64,000 bases of DNA from Siphonodentalium dalli (GCA_032622095.1 CP136065.1:110587195-110651194); one strand, 5' to 3'. Counted from the first letter of the stretch, positions 1-11,659 are shown. The notes: a model not told the origin generated them from the sequence alone. Numbers and translations: made by a program.

Positions 1-1317
1 GGTTACATCTCCATAAAAACAGTCCACATGACAGTTAATCCTTATTTACATAACTTCTGTTGCTATTTTGTTCTTGTCTTTTTCGTCTGTTGTTATGGTA
101 TGTCAATATCTCACAATTGCCTGATGTGTCTGACTATGCTGATGTCGGTGGTCGAGTATCTTGCTTGTTGTCGTCTGACTTACTATATATAGCAACTGTT
201 GCAATATCTGATTCTCTCACCAAACTGTCAGCCGTCGGAATACTTATTATGCTTGTGTCTTCCTGGTATCAACACTCTTCTTGGTTGATAGAGCGCCCGA
301 GAATGTGTGTGTCGAATTGGCGGCCAATCACCAATTACATATGATACATGCTTCTCGACCTTACATTTTTTATGTTTGAATTTCCTATCCCGACATGAGG
401 CATGAACGACCAATTTCCGCACGCCGGAACTATTTACAAATATAGTACGAATATATCAATATGTGTTATTGTCTACCATTTCGAGAGATGTTAGTTTTGC
501 CAGTATTAAATGTCTAATGAGGTGTAACTCGGACAAAACGTACATTGTTAGAAAAAAAATACCGTCATTTCAACGGTCTGAGACCGCGCAACATCGCTGC
601 CAGCATTTGACGTTAAACATACGGCCAGACCGTAGCATGTTCCCCGGTATAAAACCGTTTAAGTAACGGGCAGACCGTAACCAATAACTGTCAGACCGGC
701 CAACACCAATTTTTGGCTCTTAATTTGCTAATTTACCATAGAATTAGCCAGGTTCCCATGGTGACAATATTATTTCCCAGTAGGCATTACGATTCATATG
801 TTTTTGAATGGTCGAAACTAGTATTATTCGTAACTAAAAAATACATCTTAGTTCTTAGATCATAGTTTTGATAAAATGTAAATCCTCAATGCATAAAGTG
901 ATAGAAAATACTTATGAAACTTTGCAGTTTGCAGGGGATCAAGCTTGTTATCTGCCTCGTAGAATTCAATCCGAAAAAGGCTGCACACGCGCAATGTGTT
1001 CGCCTTTCACTAACTACTGTATAAATATGGATGGCTATAAATAAAAAACGATACTAGTAATAGCTGATAATCCAACCCATTACTATTCAGTTATGAGAAA
1101 TACTAATTTCGACCATTCTAAAACATGAATCGGCATGCCCTTTTAAGCCATAAAAAGAACAAAGCTACATGTTTCACAGTTAAAACTCAAATTTGTGCAC
1201 ATGTAAAAGTAAAATATCTTAATGGCATACTTTTTGGTAACATGTAAGGCGTGAAATTGTCCAGTCACTTGTAAACACAGTTTTTGTTTTAACAGGTGAA
1301 TCCGTACATCATGATAA
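1..1317. other. AT-rich intergenic stretch, no gene seen
   Basis: I see no supported coding region. Short open frames here have no recognisable motif. At about 560-700 the short word ACCGTC and its complement recur, and a similar cluster appears at about 2970-3090, but I could not turn this into a defined repeat. Confidence 0.6.
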
Positions 1318-1319
1318 TA

Positions 1320-1822
1320 CAGTACCAGTCAGAGGTAGGGGTATTTTTAGGCGCACCTTTATTGCGATATTGAGCGTGCTTCATTTAGAAAAAAGGCGTG
1401 AGTATGGCACACTACCAAAAATCTGTCACGCTTATTATTGCAATATTGAACGCAAAATATTGCGATACTAAGCACGCTAAATTTCATACAGACCCAATAG
1501 GTTATATTTATATTAGATAAATACTGTGCATATAGTGTACATATAGTGTACATATAGCATTTACAACTATAATTATATACATATCTAAAACATTGTCTCT
1601 ATTTATACAATAAACAATATAGAAGAAGCAATAATTTCATTTAAATGTCACAATTTTTAGCGCAAGATGTCGCAATATTAAGCGCAAAATATTGAGATAT
1701 TAAGCGCAAAATATTGCAATAATATCACAAGCGACATGCTTATAAGCGTTTCTTGCAATATTATTGCGATATTGTGCGCGAAACTAGGGCGCTTAATATA
1801 CCACTTCTTTTGACTGGTACTG
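1320..1822. mobile_element. Tc1/mariner-type MITE with TA target duplication
   Basis: The left end reads CAGTACCAGTCAGAGG and the complement of the right end reads CAGTACCAGTCAAAAG, so the first 12 bases of the terminal repeats are identical. TA dinucleotides flank both ends (1318-1319 and 1823-1824), the target of the Tc1/mariner superfamily, and the end sequence is one I recognise from animal Tc1-like elements. At 503 bp with no open frame it cannot encode a transposase and is non-autonomous. The interior is filled with variants of TTAAGCGCAAAATATTG near both ends (about 1365-1480 and 1665-1790), in opposite orientations, so the element could fold into an extended hairpin. Confidence 0.8.
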
Positions 1823-1824
1823 TA

Positions 1825-3232
1825 TATCAATAACAGCTAGTTGGGAGTGGAGCCTTCAAGACAACAGCAGATCCCATAATAACTGTGCGCGATGACTTGG
1901 CGACAATGTTCTCCTGTAGTCGCACATTTTCCATGAAATTTTAAAGCATGATGCATCAAACTGTATTCTGGTATCACGACACTGACTTACATGTAGTATC
2001 AATATCAGTGAGTCAGCCAAAGATCGTTTGATAAGAACATCTAACCAATAGTATACTCCCGGTAAGTTGTCGTAACAACTTGACGATAAATGATGACAAT
2101 GTCTCATATCCACACGTTTCATTAAAAATTTATGAACACGGGATGAATTATTCCGTGTAATTGTAAAGTTGGAATTGTAGATATGTGATCATCCGTCACT
2201 GTGCAGCGTCAGTTCATTGTTTACGGTGTTGTTGTTGGCACCGAAGCTCTTGTGAATTACACTGGTGCATACAGTACATGTACATGTATATTCTCTCTTG
2301 TAAATGTACACGCATGTGCTTTGAAACAATCAGATTAAGAAAACTGTCAACTGGATTGTCAACATTATAATAGTAATACTAATAGCTGCTCGTTGAGTCG
2401 TTGTTGTTATTATTGTCACTGTTGGTTGACATCGAAGCTTGTGTTAATTGTACCTGTTTCCTCTAGTATCAGTAAATGTGCCAGTGTTTTGATGCTAATT
2501 CACAACACTGCAATTTCAACATCAGCAATGCGTCGATTGAAGTCAGACCCCGGGCGGCGGATCCCGCCATGATTGACATGAATCTCTACTTTTTTTATGT
2601 TGACATGTATTATATCAATCTCTCCATAGACGGAGGCAATAAAACATACTACTACTATCGAAATCAGACCGTCTTAACGGCTGTCCACAACCGAAAACGT
2701 AACAGTTTCCCACGAAACAACAGTTTCCTATCAACGATAAATCATAAAATGGCGAAGAAATGAGCTTTGCTAAAGCGGGCACTTAACCCCGGAATGAGAA
2801 TTACGTACCGCGCGTATTCATGCTAATTCGTACGGCCCGCATAATACAGAATGAATGCCGCATTAATAATACATATTAAATATCAGCAGAGTAAGACGAT
2901 TCAGTCATACTGTATGGAGTCATTGCCGTATATAATATGGTCGCCGATAAATATACTATTGAATTTTGACGGCATGACTTTGAATCACGAAAATATTTAA
3001 TTTAGACAATTTTCATGGGCACATAAAATAACGGTATGGGACCGTCAAACTGATGAAACGGCCAGAAACCGTCGAACCGACAGTAATTTTTAACAGTGTA
3101 TTGTTGTTTTAAGAAGAGCTTTCCGTTTACCTTCAGAAGAAAACTAATTACTGGTCATGATTTTTAACTGGTTTTATTTGTCCAACAATACATTGTATGG
3201 ACCTTGGACCAAATGTATTCAAGCACTTCATC
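1825..3232. other. Intergenic, no gene seen
   Basis: An open frame of 95 codons at 2476-2763 (+) shows no motif, signal peptide or family resemblance, so I do not call it a gene. A TACATGTACATGTA run at about 2275-2288 is the local palindrome typical of this genome. Confidence 0.55.
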
Positions 3233-4156
3233 TCACATTAGTGTGAAAGTTGAGTTCCAAGCACTGAGTATACACCTAAGTAGCATTGATACTTTAGCAT
3301 TTAATATTAGAACAGTAGAAGGAACATTAGCACTAAGAGCAGCAGCAGAATTATCCTGATGTACAGGTGAGATGTCCCCCACGCTGGTAGGAGGAATCAC
3401 ATTCTGCGAATAGTCTGGACTTAAAGGTCCAGATGGTAATTCTTTCTGGACATCATCCGGAACGGGTAACATGGAAAGAGGTGGAGGTGGTAAATAATCA
3501 TCACCAATGGGGGGCAAGTGTCCGACACATCTTTACCCTCCTTGTCAGCCTCTTCTGGGTTGATTTTATAGCTTGCTGCTCCGGCGTAAGAATTTGGTTT
3601 CCCTGCGGGACAGGAAGCCCTCGTGTGGCCTCTCTCACGACATCGGCGACACAAATGGGGCCTACCGACAATGGTCACGAACCCGATATTTCCCTTAATA
3701 TTTACAAAGTCCGGGAGGTCGTCGGCAGAAAGGTATGCTTTCACGATCCTTTTGTCGTTCGCAATACCTTTTCCATTTTTGGAAAAAGAATCATAACCGA
3801 TTAAGTCGATTTTACCATAACCACGCAGTTCATCTAACACATTGGCATGGTTGACGCGGAGGAGCAACCAATTAGTTAGAATTGTAGTAAGTCGTTGGCG
3901 CGAACTAGACCATCCAATGAAGAGTTCGTCATCGAATCGTTGGAATTCCTGCAGTGAATGGAATTTTGCAACATCCGCTTCGGAACCAAACACAATTTCC
4001 CGGTCCCTAACAGATCTTCCTCTGTAAATAGCATCTATTTTTAGCCGAGGGTATTTCAGCAAAGATTTTATCTGCCAATACCTCCACAGTTAACCGCCCG
4101 GACACTGGTGACAGCAATCCGTTCAGGACATCCTCTCGAACATCAGCCGCGCACAT
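3233..4156 (-). pseudogene. Gag-like ORF1 of a retroelement with a zinc knuckle, frameshifted
   Basis: Read on the minus strand, a coding region starts at an ATG at about 4156, changes frame near 4060 and again near 3515, and ends near 3233. The middle part holds a clear CCHC zinc knuckle, CRRCRERGHTRASC, near codon 140 of the central frame. A basic, proline-rich tail follows (PPPPLSMLPVPDD). This order, a folded N-terminal region followed by a nucleic-acid-binding knuckle and a low-complexity tail, is usual for ORF1/gag proteins of retroelements that coat the element RNA. It lies directly downstream of the 3' end of a reverse-transcriptase remnant in the same orientation, so it is either the 5' end of a second element copy inserted head-to-tail or an unrelated insertion. 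Two frameshifts make it inactive. The superfamily is not determined. Confidence 0.65.
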
Positions 4157-4985
4157 TTTCCAATGCGATGAGCCCATAGAATTTACTCAGATTAGGAAAT
4201 TCCCAGTAATAAGCGGAAGATATTTCTCTCGTAACTCCTGGAAATGTTTGCATTCAATGACGAGGTGATATTAATCGCCCACCCCATTACCACAGGCAGA
4301 GCAAATACGCTTATCACGCTCTTGATCATGCCACCTCCCTCGATGGCCAGTCTTTGATTTGAAGTTCTAACTTTAACATGGTATTCTGACAGGCACCTTG
4401 GTAAATCTAAAAGATATCTACTAACTGCCAATCCATTCTTTTGTTCTTTATAAAATAGCCCACGCGATGATTATTTTGCATATCCATTTTCTATTGCCCT
4501 TCAACTTCGGCTACTTGTGTTTTCCTCATATTACCCGATTATGTCAGTGGCAATTATGAAGACCATTTATCTGATAGGTGGGCTACTTCTGAAATTATGT
4601 TTCAATATAGCTTATCCATCTGAATTTTCCAATAAGCGTTTCTTCAGAGTTACACTTTGCTACGAATTTGTATATCTGTTTTACGAGCTTGGATCCGTCG
4701 CAAGATAAGATGCGACACCAAAATGAGATGGCCCTACATTTTACAAGAATATCAAGGGGATATCCGCCCAATTCACAGTACACCATGTAGTTGGGTGTAC
4801 TCGAATTCATGCCAAGAAGTATTTTGCAGAATTTCAAATGCACATACTCGATCCTTAATCGGTTCATAACCCAATATTCGCTTCCATCTCTCCTATATAT
4901 TTTGATACAATCTGTATTCGAGAGATAACCCACATCCTCCGGACCTCAATGATATGACCGTGAATGAGTATTGATATACCCCACT
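4140..4985 (-). pseudogene. Non-LTR retrotransposon ORF2 remnant, C-terminal segment
   Basis: The minus strand encodes YVHLKFCKILLGMNSSTPN at about 4850-4790, the conserved block after the RT palm in many mollusc non-LTR elements, followed by ELGGYPLDI. Further on, in other frames, come a cysteine/histidine tail with a conserved EYHVK-RTSNQRLAIEGG core (about 4395-4330), a degenerate C-x2-C near 4295 and a FPNLSKFYGLI ending near 4180. It continues the same protein as the segments at 5690-6462 and 9455-10220; the HINE element at about 5020-5688 separates it from the middle segment. Several stops and frame changes show it is dead. Confidence 0.7.
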
Positions 4986-5019
4986 AAACTTTGACAAACA
5001 CCAGTAATGGTGTGTAGAT

Positions 5020-5688
5020 AATTTACATATCTCTCCTATATATTTTGATACAATCTATCTAATTTACATGTCTCTCTTATATATTTTGATACAATCTATC
5101 TGTTTGTCTGTTTGTCATTTATACAAATCTACGATTCTCCACCGATCGAGACCAAACTTCCTATCTAGGGGTAAAATCCCACGGACACGGTCGTTGTCGT
5201 ATTGACGACCCCGTGCGACACCCGTGCAGCGCATGCGCAGACGAGATCTCGGAAACAGGTGGTGCTATCGACTTGAAATTTGCTATGTGAATGTATCTTG
5301 CCACGAATACGAATTTTATCGGGTCGCCGAGCCCGTGCGACGCCAGCTTCGCGCATGCGCAGACGAGATCTCGGAAACGGGTGGAGCTATCGACTTGAAA
5401 TTTGAGATGTGAATGTTTCTTGCCCCGGATACGAATTTTATCGGGTCGCCGAGGCCGTGCGACGCCAGCTTCGCGCATGCGCAGACGAGATCTCGGAAAC
5501 GGGTGGAGCTATTGACTTGAAATTTGGTATATGAATGTATCTTGCCCCGGATACGAATTTTATCGGGTCGCCGAGCCCGTGCGACGCCAGCTTTGCGCAT
5601 GCGCAGACCAGATATCGGAAACGGGTAGAGCTATCGACTTGAAATTTGGTTTTTGAATAGCCCGGACAACGTCGGGCTCATCGGCTAG
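5020..5688 (-). mobile_element. HINE/pearl-type (Helentron-derived) non-autonomous element with four 122-bp repeats
   Basis: On the minus strand the element begins with CTAGCCGATGAGCCCGACG, a short self-complementary terminus (GCCCGAC..GTCCGGGC). A core of four tandem repeats of 122 bp follows; the landmark GCGCATGCGC occurs at 5229, 5351, 5473 and 5595. The element then passes through a degraded GACAAACAGACA tract and ends in AT-rich sequence. A hairpin terminus, a tandem core and an ACAG-type microsatellite are the hallmarks of the bivalve pearl elements and of HINEs mobilised by Helentrons. Open frames in the core are by-products of the repeat. It interrupts a reverse-transcriptase remnant. 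The same element recurs at 63285-64000. Confidence 0.75.
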
Positions 5689-5689
5689 T

Positions 5690-6462
5690 ATAATATAAAA
5701 GAATTGGAACAGTTGATGACCAAAAAGCTATAACATGAGGTCAATTGGTAAATTTAGTTTTTTCGTACGATCAAACAGCACAAACATGGCATTAATAGCT
5801 ATATTTTTGGTTCGTTTTATTGATCGACAGAAACAACCATTGTAAAAGAAATTTACTCCAAGGTAAGAACATTCTTTAACATTTTTAAGTCGGTAACCTT
5901 TATATTGGAATTCAAGTCAAAACAATTCTGTGTTTTTACAAAATGCTATAACTTTTGTTTTTTGTGGTATTCACTTCGAATCTGCATAATCCACAAACGC
6001 CCGAAGAACCCGATTCAGTTCGCCTTCAGTATCTGTCAACAATCGTCTGTATACAATAGACCATAATTTTAAATAACAATCAACATTTATGGACATTACT
6101 TCATTTGCAAACTACCTATGGCACAGTCCGACAAACAATATTGTAAGTCATTGACGAAGAGGGTGAAAATGAATGGGGACATCAATCCACCCTGTAATAA
6201 GTCAATATTTCCTCCTCCATCTCTAACGCAAGATTTTATTTTGCTATACATATCTTATATTCCTTTGAATATATTACCTCTAATCACTGCATTCAACATT
6301 TGTATCCATAACGCATCCCGCCACACCGTGCCAAATGCTTTTCGAAAGTCTATAAATGTACAGTAAAGTTTTTTCCCACTTGCATGATATAAGTCAATTA
6401 TACTTTTTAGAACAAAAATGTTATCAATCGTGGAATGTTTTCTTCTGCAACCCGATTGATGA
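5690..6462 (-). pseudogene. Non-LTR retrotransposon ORF2 remnant, RT palm segment
   Basis: The minus strand gives SGCRRKHSTIDNIFVL (about 6450-6400), then LYCTFIDFRKAFGTVWRD, the RT motif carrying the first catalytic aspartate. After this come a QGG-LMSPF-type motif near 6180, a degenerate catalytic box LLYTDDC near 6050, and a NAMFVLFDRTKKLNLPI stretch running into the HINE boundary at 5688. The frame changes several times. Compared with intact relatives the order of blocks is complete, so this is the central part of one element whose N-terminal part is at 9455-10220 and C-terminal part at 4140-4985. Confidence 0.72.
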
Positions 6463-6714
6463 TGATGATTGTTTATTTGTATAATATTTACAAGCTTATG
6501 ACAATGGTGATAATAAACAAACAAAAATGATATTATACAGGAGCGACATGGCCCAGATGGGCCGTCTTCCTGTCGCCCCTACGTATATAAACATGAAGTG
6601 GCAACTAATGAAGTGAAATGATAATGAAAAGGATAGAATGTACTTCATATTAGACAAATAAAGTATCCAAACCACTTATGGGATGCATCTACATGGATAT
6701 ATGTTACTACATAT

Positions 6715-6895
6715 CAGGGTTGGGGTAATCGTAATCAGTAATCGTAATCAAAGTAATCGATTACAAAATTTGGAGTAATCATCTGTAATCAGTAATCATG
6801 ACATTTCTTGATTACAAGTAATCGTAATCGTAATCGATTACTTTCAAAAGTACCTGTAATCATGATTACATTTTGATTACTTTTACTTTAAAATA
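6715..6895 (+). mobile_element. hAT-like transposon end
   Basis: The segment starts CAGGGTTGGGGTAATCG and continues with many GTAATC/GATTAC words. This matches the look of hAT superfamily termini, which begin CAGGG and carry dense short subterminal repeats bound by the transposase. I could not find the matching opposite end or an 8-bp duplication, so it is a fragment lying in the 3' non-coding region of the jockey-like element. Confidence 0.5.
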
Positions 6896-6899
6896 TCCA

Positions 6900-8037
6900 T
6901 ATGGATGGCTATTGGATACTCATAGTATCATACTGTGGAGTGTGCAAAGATACCAACAACATATTAGAAAGTTAGTACAAGTATGTCATGTGTTATGTTA
7001 GTGGTACAGTGTGTATATATATTCTGGCAGTGGACACAGATAACAACACACAATTGTTGAATACAACATGAATGGCAACAAACTTGTGATACAGACAATG
7101 AAATGTTCCAATATGAATAAATAGGCTAGCCAACTTCAATTATGATTAAATTGAATTGGGACTGCTGCAGACAATGGCTGTAGAGTCACACTGGTACAAT
7201 AGGGCTAATTAACTGAACAAAGCAGGTGTGATGTACATCGGTAGAACTAATTAGCTGGTTTGTCATTTACTGCACTCATGGAGTTAAGCCTCATTTAATC
7301 CTCATCAGGATTAACAATGGATGATCATCAAATAAATCTTAGTGTTATCTTCATTATGTTGGGTATTGAATCTAGCAGAACATGCAAATAATTTATAATT
7401 GTTTCTGGTGATATTTTCATAAATATTATGCGTTAGTTTGAATACATGTAAGAAAATTAAAAATATATTAAAATATATTTACATAAATAAATACACATAA
7501 AACATAATGTATTCCCTATAAATTGGTGCATAACTTCACGATGAAACCTTTGCAATACATGTAAATGTAAAAAAAGTTTATATGTTTATTTTATTGCTTT
7601 CATCTTTCTATAATTTCAGTCGTTTCTTGTTTCCATGTTATGCAGTGATGTCTTTATTCAATCAAATTTGTAATGTTAATTTGAATTATTTCATTATTTA
7701 TTCCTATGCGATCAAAATGGTTGGAAACTAACAATTGTAATCAGTACATATGTATTGGTTGTAATCATGGGCTTATATTAAATATGTCACTAATGATGGG
7801 GGTATGGCCGGGGCTGTTTCGAATATTTACTGGTTAAGAAAATAATGGCTTCCGATTATCAAATGCATTGAGAGATCGTTGTTGCTGAAGCAAGTATTTG
7901 TTTCAGGTTATCGAGGAATTCATATATCGATATGTAGGAAGCAATTTCTTGTTTCGTCCCGCCAAAATGTTAAGGTGAACATACCAGACTGGATTACAAT
8001 GACTACAATGAAGGGAGGATTAGGGGTCAATGCTCTA
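6900..8037 (-). other. Long 3' non-coding region of the jockey-like element
   Basis: AT-rich, with no supported coding region. It follows the RT stop codon on the minus strand and probably contains further inserted debris besides the hAT-like end. Confidence 0.5.
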
Positions 8038-9440
8038 TTAAGCCACTTGACAGTCTTGACAGAATGAGTTGTTGCATTTAACTTTTGTTGCATATTGCGA
8101 TAAATATTTATTTTTCAATTCTTTTTTAAATCTATTTCGAAATCTGATATTTTTGAGATTTTTATCCAATGAGTTCCATGTGCGCGGAAACGCGTGTTTG
8201 GTTAATATAGAAGTAAAAGTTGTTCTCGGGGTTACTGCTTTCAAATTTCCAGCTTGTCGAGTATTAGCCTTTGTATATTCAAACGAATTATCAAATGATT
8301 TCGGAAGATTTCCTTTTGTCCAATCAAATACAATTGTAGCCGATTGTAACCGATACATGTCATTAAATTTCAGAATCTTTTCTTTGCGAAATATGGGCTC
8401 TGTGTGGCTTCTATACGTTCTGTTTGCCATGATACGGATGGCTTTTTTCTGTTGTTTGAAAATAATATTTCCAGTGTCAGCATGACCCCAAATAGGCAAC
8501 CCATATATGAGATGACTGTGGATTAGAGAAAAGTATAAGGTTTTCAAACAGTTTTTGGGAAGTATACGTTTAACCTTATTGATGCAGTACATTGCATTGG
8601 ATATCCTTGTTTTTATCATTGATATGTGATATTTGAAGGTGAGATTTTCATCAATATTAATTCCGAGAAATTTCATATATTGTTCCGGTCTAACGTTTCC
8701 AATTCGTGTTAGTGGCTCGTTGTTCAGTTTTATTTTAAGAATATTCCATTTAAAGTCATTATTAGTTGGGTGTAGTAACATGTACTTACTTTTTAATATA
8801 TTAATAACCAATTTATTGCTACAACACCAATTGTGAACTTTTTTCAATTCTGAATTAACTTGTTTTTCAATTTGGCGGTGGTCATTTCCAGAAATATGTA
8901 GGGTTGTGTCGTCTGCAAATGAAAGTATGTTCAAACACGTGCTATTGGGCATATCGCTGACGTATATGAGAAAAAGTAGCGGTCCTAAAATAGATCCTTG
9001 AGGCACCCCACAGTTAATATTGAGCATATTTGATTTTTCATGTTCGATTTCAACATATTGCTGTCTTCCCTCTAAGTAACTCATGAACCATTTCTTGGTT
9101 ATGCCCCTAATACCATAATGGTCAAGTTTTTGGAGGAGTATGTCGTGACTGATTGTGTCAAATGCCTTTGAAAGGTCAATAAAGATTGCTAATGTAGAAT
9201 CTCGTGTATTTTTGTCGTTATTCTCGGCAATATGATGTAATAAATGAAGTAATGGGTGGGTTGTTGAGTGGTTTGCTCTAAATCCAAATTGGTTTTCGTG
9301 GAGGATATCAAATTTTGTTAAGAACGAGTTTAAACGTTTATGCATAAGTTTTTCCATAATTTTTGAGAAAGCGGGAAGAATACTGATTGGTCTGTAATTT
9401 TCAATATTTTCACGGGCACTATTTTTGTATATAGGTATAT
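8038..9440 (-). CDS. Reverse transcriptase (ORF2 C-terminal part) of the jockey-like element
   Basis: RNA-dependent DNA polymerase of a non-LTR retrotransposon, used for target-primed reverse transcription. The frame is open from the 5' truncation at about 9440, before the first ATG at 9357, and reads NYRPISILPAFSKIMEK, the usual start of the RT fingers. Counting from that ATG, FIDLSKAFDT holds the first catalytic Asp (residue 61), GVPQGSILGPLLFLIY lies at 117-132, and FADD, the catalytic pair, at 147-150. A thumb region (KFLGINIDENLTFKYHI) and a C-terminal tail ending CQDCQVA follow. About 460 codons are free of stops, much better preserved than the RT it interrupts. The endonuclease and RT N-terminus are missing, so it cannot move by itself. 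Confidence 0.88.
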
Positions 9441-9454
9441 TGATTATTGTTTAT

Positions 9455-10220
9455 CACTGTATGTCTTTCTGAGAAATCAGTTTTGCGGTTATTCAGTGTT
9501 GACGTGTATAATTTCGCTAAACAACTAAGCAGTAATTCCACGGTACGAATCTGGTTGTGATGGGTCGACTGGTTTCATATAAAGCGGTTTGACCATTCCT
9601 GATGCCCACTGTATTGGAAAATGCCCAGAATCAAGAATCAGATTATACAAATGTCGATACAATGGAATTAGTGCGCATGTGCTCATTGTCGCTTTATCAT
9701 ATTCATTTTGCACCATGTATCTTATTATTCTTCAGTCGTTTTATCGCAGCTTCCATCTCATTACTTGTAATTGTGGAATTCAGTTCGGATTCAGTGTCAT
9801 TTTGGTACAGGTCGTCAATTTTACCAGAATGTTTCCCCCTTTTCGCTATTCATATAGCTTCAAAATATTTATGAAAGTCGTCAATGGTCACGTTTCGCTG
9901 CCTGGTTGTTTCGCTGCCTTCATTCCACGTGAGATTATTCAGTTTTCGCCAAAATTAACTTCATTAAATACCTAGCGATTTAAGCTCAGATATATCTTTC
10001 TCTTTCTGTATTGTTATCTTTTATCCATCATTGTTTTAAATTCTGCGCTAACTGTTCTCAGATTTAGCTTATTTTCGATGCTTTTAAATTTATTATATTC
10101 TCATTTAGCTTTATGAAATTGTTTTCACTTCTGTTTACATTCTGCGTCAAACCAACTTCTACCATGAATGTGTTTATTTCGATTCAGATTATAGGTCGTT
10201 CATTTTGTTTTCACTTTTGA
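9455..10220 (-). pseudogene. Non-LTR retrotransposon ORF2 remnant, N-terminal RT segment and linker
   Basis: On the minus strand a linker motif WFDAECK (near 10160) is followed by fragments ending EMEAAIKRLKNNKIHGAK (near 9740). Next is LILDSGHFPIQWASGMVKPLY, one continuous block I break here as LILDSGHF and PIQWASGMVKPLY, then DSYRGIT near 9535. After one frameshift the RT goes on as LSCLAKLYTSTLNN and ends at the 14-bp duplication where the jockey-like element enters. This is the fingers region of the same dead element as 5690-6462 and 4140-4985. The endonuclease domain may have extended to about 10460 but is no longer legible. Confidence 0.7.
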
Positions 10221-11620
10221 AAAAAAAAACCATCCCATTTTTTCAACCAAATGAAACTTGTAACGCCTTATGTTGCTATTTGCCACTTGGGGTGGAGTGG
10301 TGACACACTCTATATCAGTGGTCGATGATATTATAGTTGACACTCGTCTACGTCGTGGTATTTTAATGGTTCGTGTTCTGTTTGTGAATCGATTGTTGGA
10401 GCCACTGGTGTTTGTGTGTGCATTTCACATCCAAAATCAATATAAAATGCAATCATTTTCTACGTGTCGTCTGGGATAAAACAAAATAGGAACTGCACAA
10501 TTAAGGTAGTTTTAGTTGTCAGTATCTATTCTGTGTTAATAACACATATGAGAAACAAAAGGGGTTATATACTTGTGACTTGTAGCTTGCACGATAACAA
10601 ACTGCACATCAGAGCGACAATTGATACGAGAGAACGCAAATAAATATTAGCAATTAGATAACATTTCGTTACAACTTGGCAGTTTAATAATTATTGTGGT
10701 TGCAGATAGGGATAACTATGTAGAAGGTGAAATTACCGAAATTTGTATAAATCGATCAAGTAGTAACATTCGAATTGTCAATCATCAAAGTCAATTATAT
10801 CATAACTAACTGTTATATATTCCCCAAACAGAATGAACCATGCATATGATTAGACAGTTTAATCGTCAGAAGCTACAAGTCGCTGTCTAACTACAAGATG
10901 CACATCTCAAAAAAGATTTTGAGACTTTCTTTTGCATCAAACGTGTGGACAAATGATTGTATTGCTTGCAAGGTGGTATATAACAGAGAAATAAAGTTTT
11001 ATTAAATTACTACCCAAACCAATAGGATCAGTTGAAACTTTGAAAGCCACGCACAAAACGGTTTGCGCTCCAAAATACACTTAATAATATTAGCTTTTTT
11101 ATTTTTCCCGGTATCGAAATAGGTCGATAAATACTTGAACTACCTTTTTATGGGCATTATACATGTATGTCACAGAAAGACCCATTGAAGTCACACAAAA
11201 CAAACCCACACTATTTTAAACACGATGTTTGGGTCCCAAAAAAAACACAGCCATTTGCACGGCATGGAACAGAACAGAGCGTTCCGTTCCGTGTTAGTCA
11301 ATTCCTGATACGGTAAAAGTTAAGAGCTTTTGTTTTACTTCTGTGCGAACAATAGAAAACATGGTAAATATTTTTCAGACCATATGAAGCCGGAATATTA
11401 ATATTTCGTGTATTTGTAAACCTATTTTATATCTCCTTCCAAATTACGTAGACAAAAGTTGGAAGCTCGAATGAGCCATGTCTGTTTAAAGATGTGGAAA
11501 TAAATGTATGTTCGAAATTGACCTCAAACACCGTATTATCAATTACGAGATTGAGGTTGATAAGGTAGCAGTACAAGATTTGGAGGGTTTTAGGAGGTCT
11601 GAAAATAGAAACAAATATAT
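10221..11620. other. Intergenic, no gene seen
   Basis: Nothing coding is supported. Sequence at about 11062-11250 is a diverged direct copy of 13178-13340: both begin GGTTTGCGCTCCAAAATAC and both contain a variant of GTTTGGGTCC. Confidence 0.5.
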
Positions 11621-11659
11621 ATATATGTGGGTGGGGGTGGTCAGAACTATATGTATATA

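Larger units (their letters stand above)
6463..9454 (-). mobile_element. 5'-truncated jockey-like non-LTR retrotransposon inserted into an older RT
   Basis: A minus-strand element runs from about 9440 (5', truncated inside the RT domain) to about 6477 (3'). It is bracketed by TGATTATTGTTTAT at 9441-9454 and TGATGATTGTTTAT at 6463-6476, a 14-bp target duplication with one mismatch. The host sequence on either side is the RT of another element: joining the flanks removes one copy of the duplication and restores the order of that RT. The 3' region carries a short hairpin, GGCCCATCTGGGCC, near 6548. The element therefore post-dates the element it interrupts. Confidence 0.8.

Noticed and set aside
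5161-5600. Overlapping 63-105-codon frames with repeated MREAGVARARRPDKIRIRGK
   Set aside because: They are translations of the 122-bp HINE core repeat, open by chance because the unit lacks stops in some frames.
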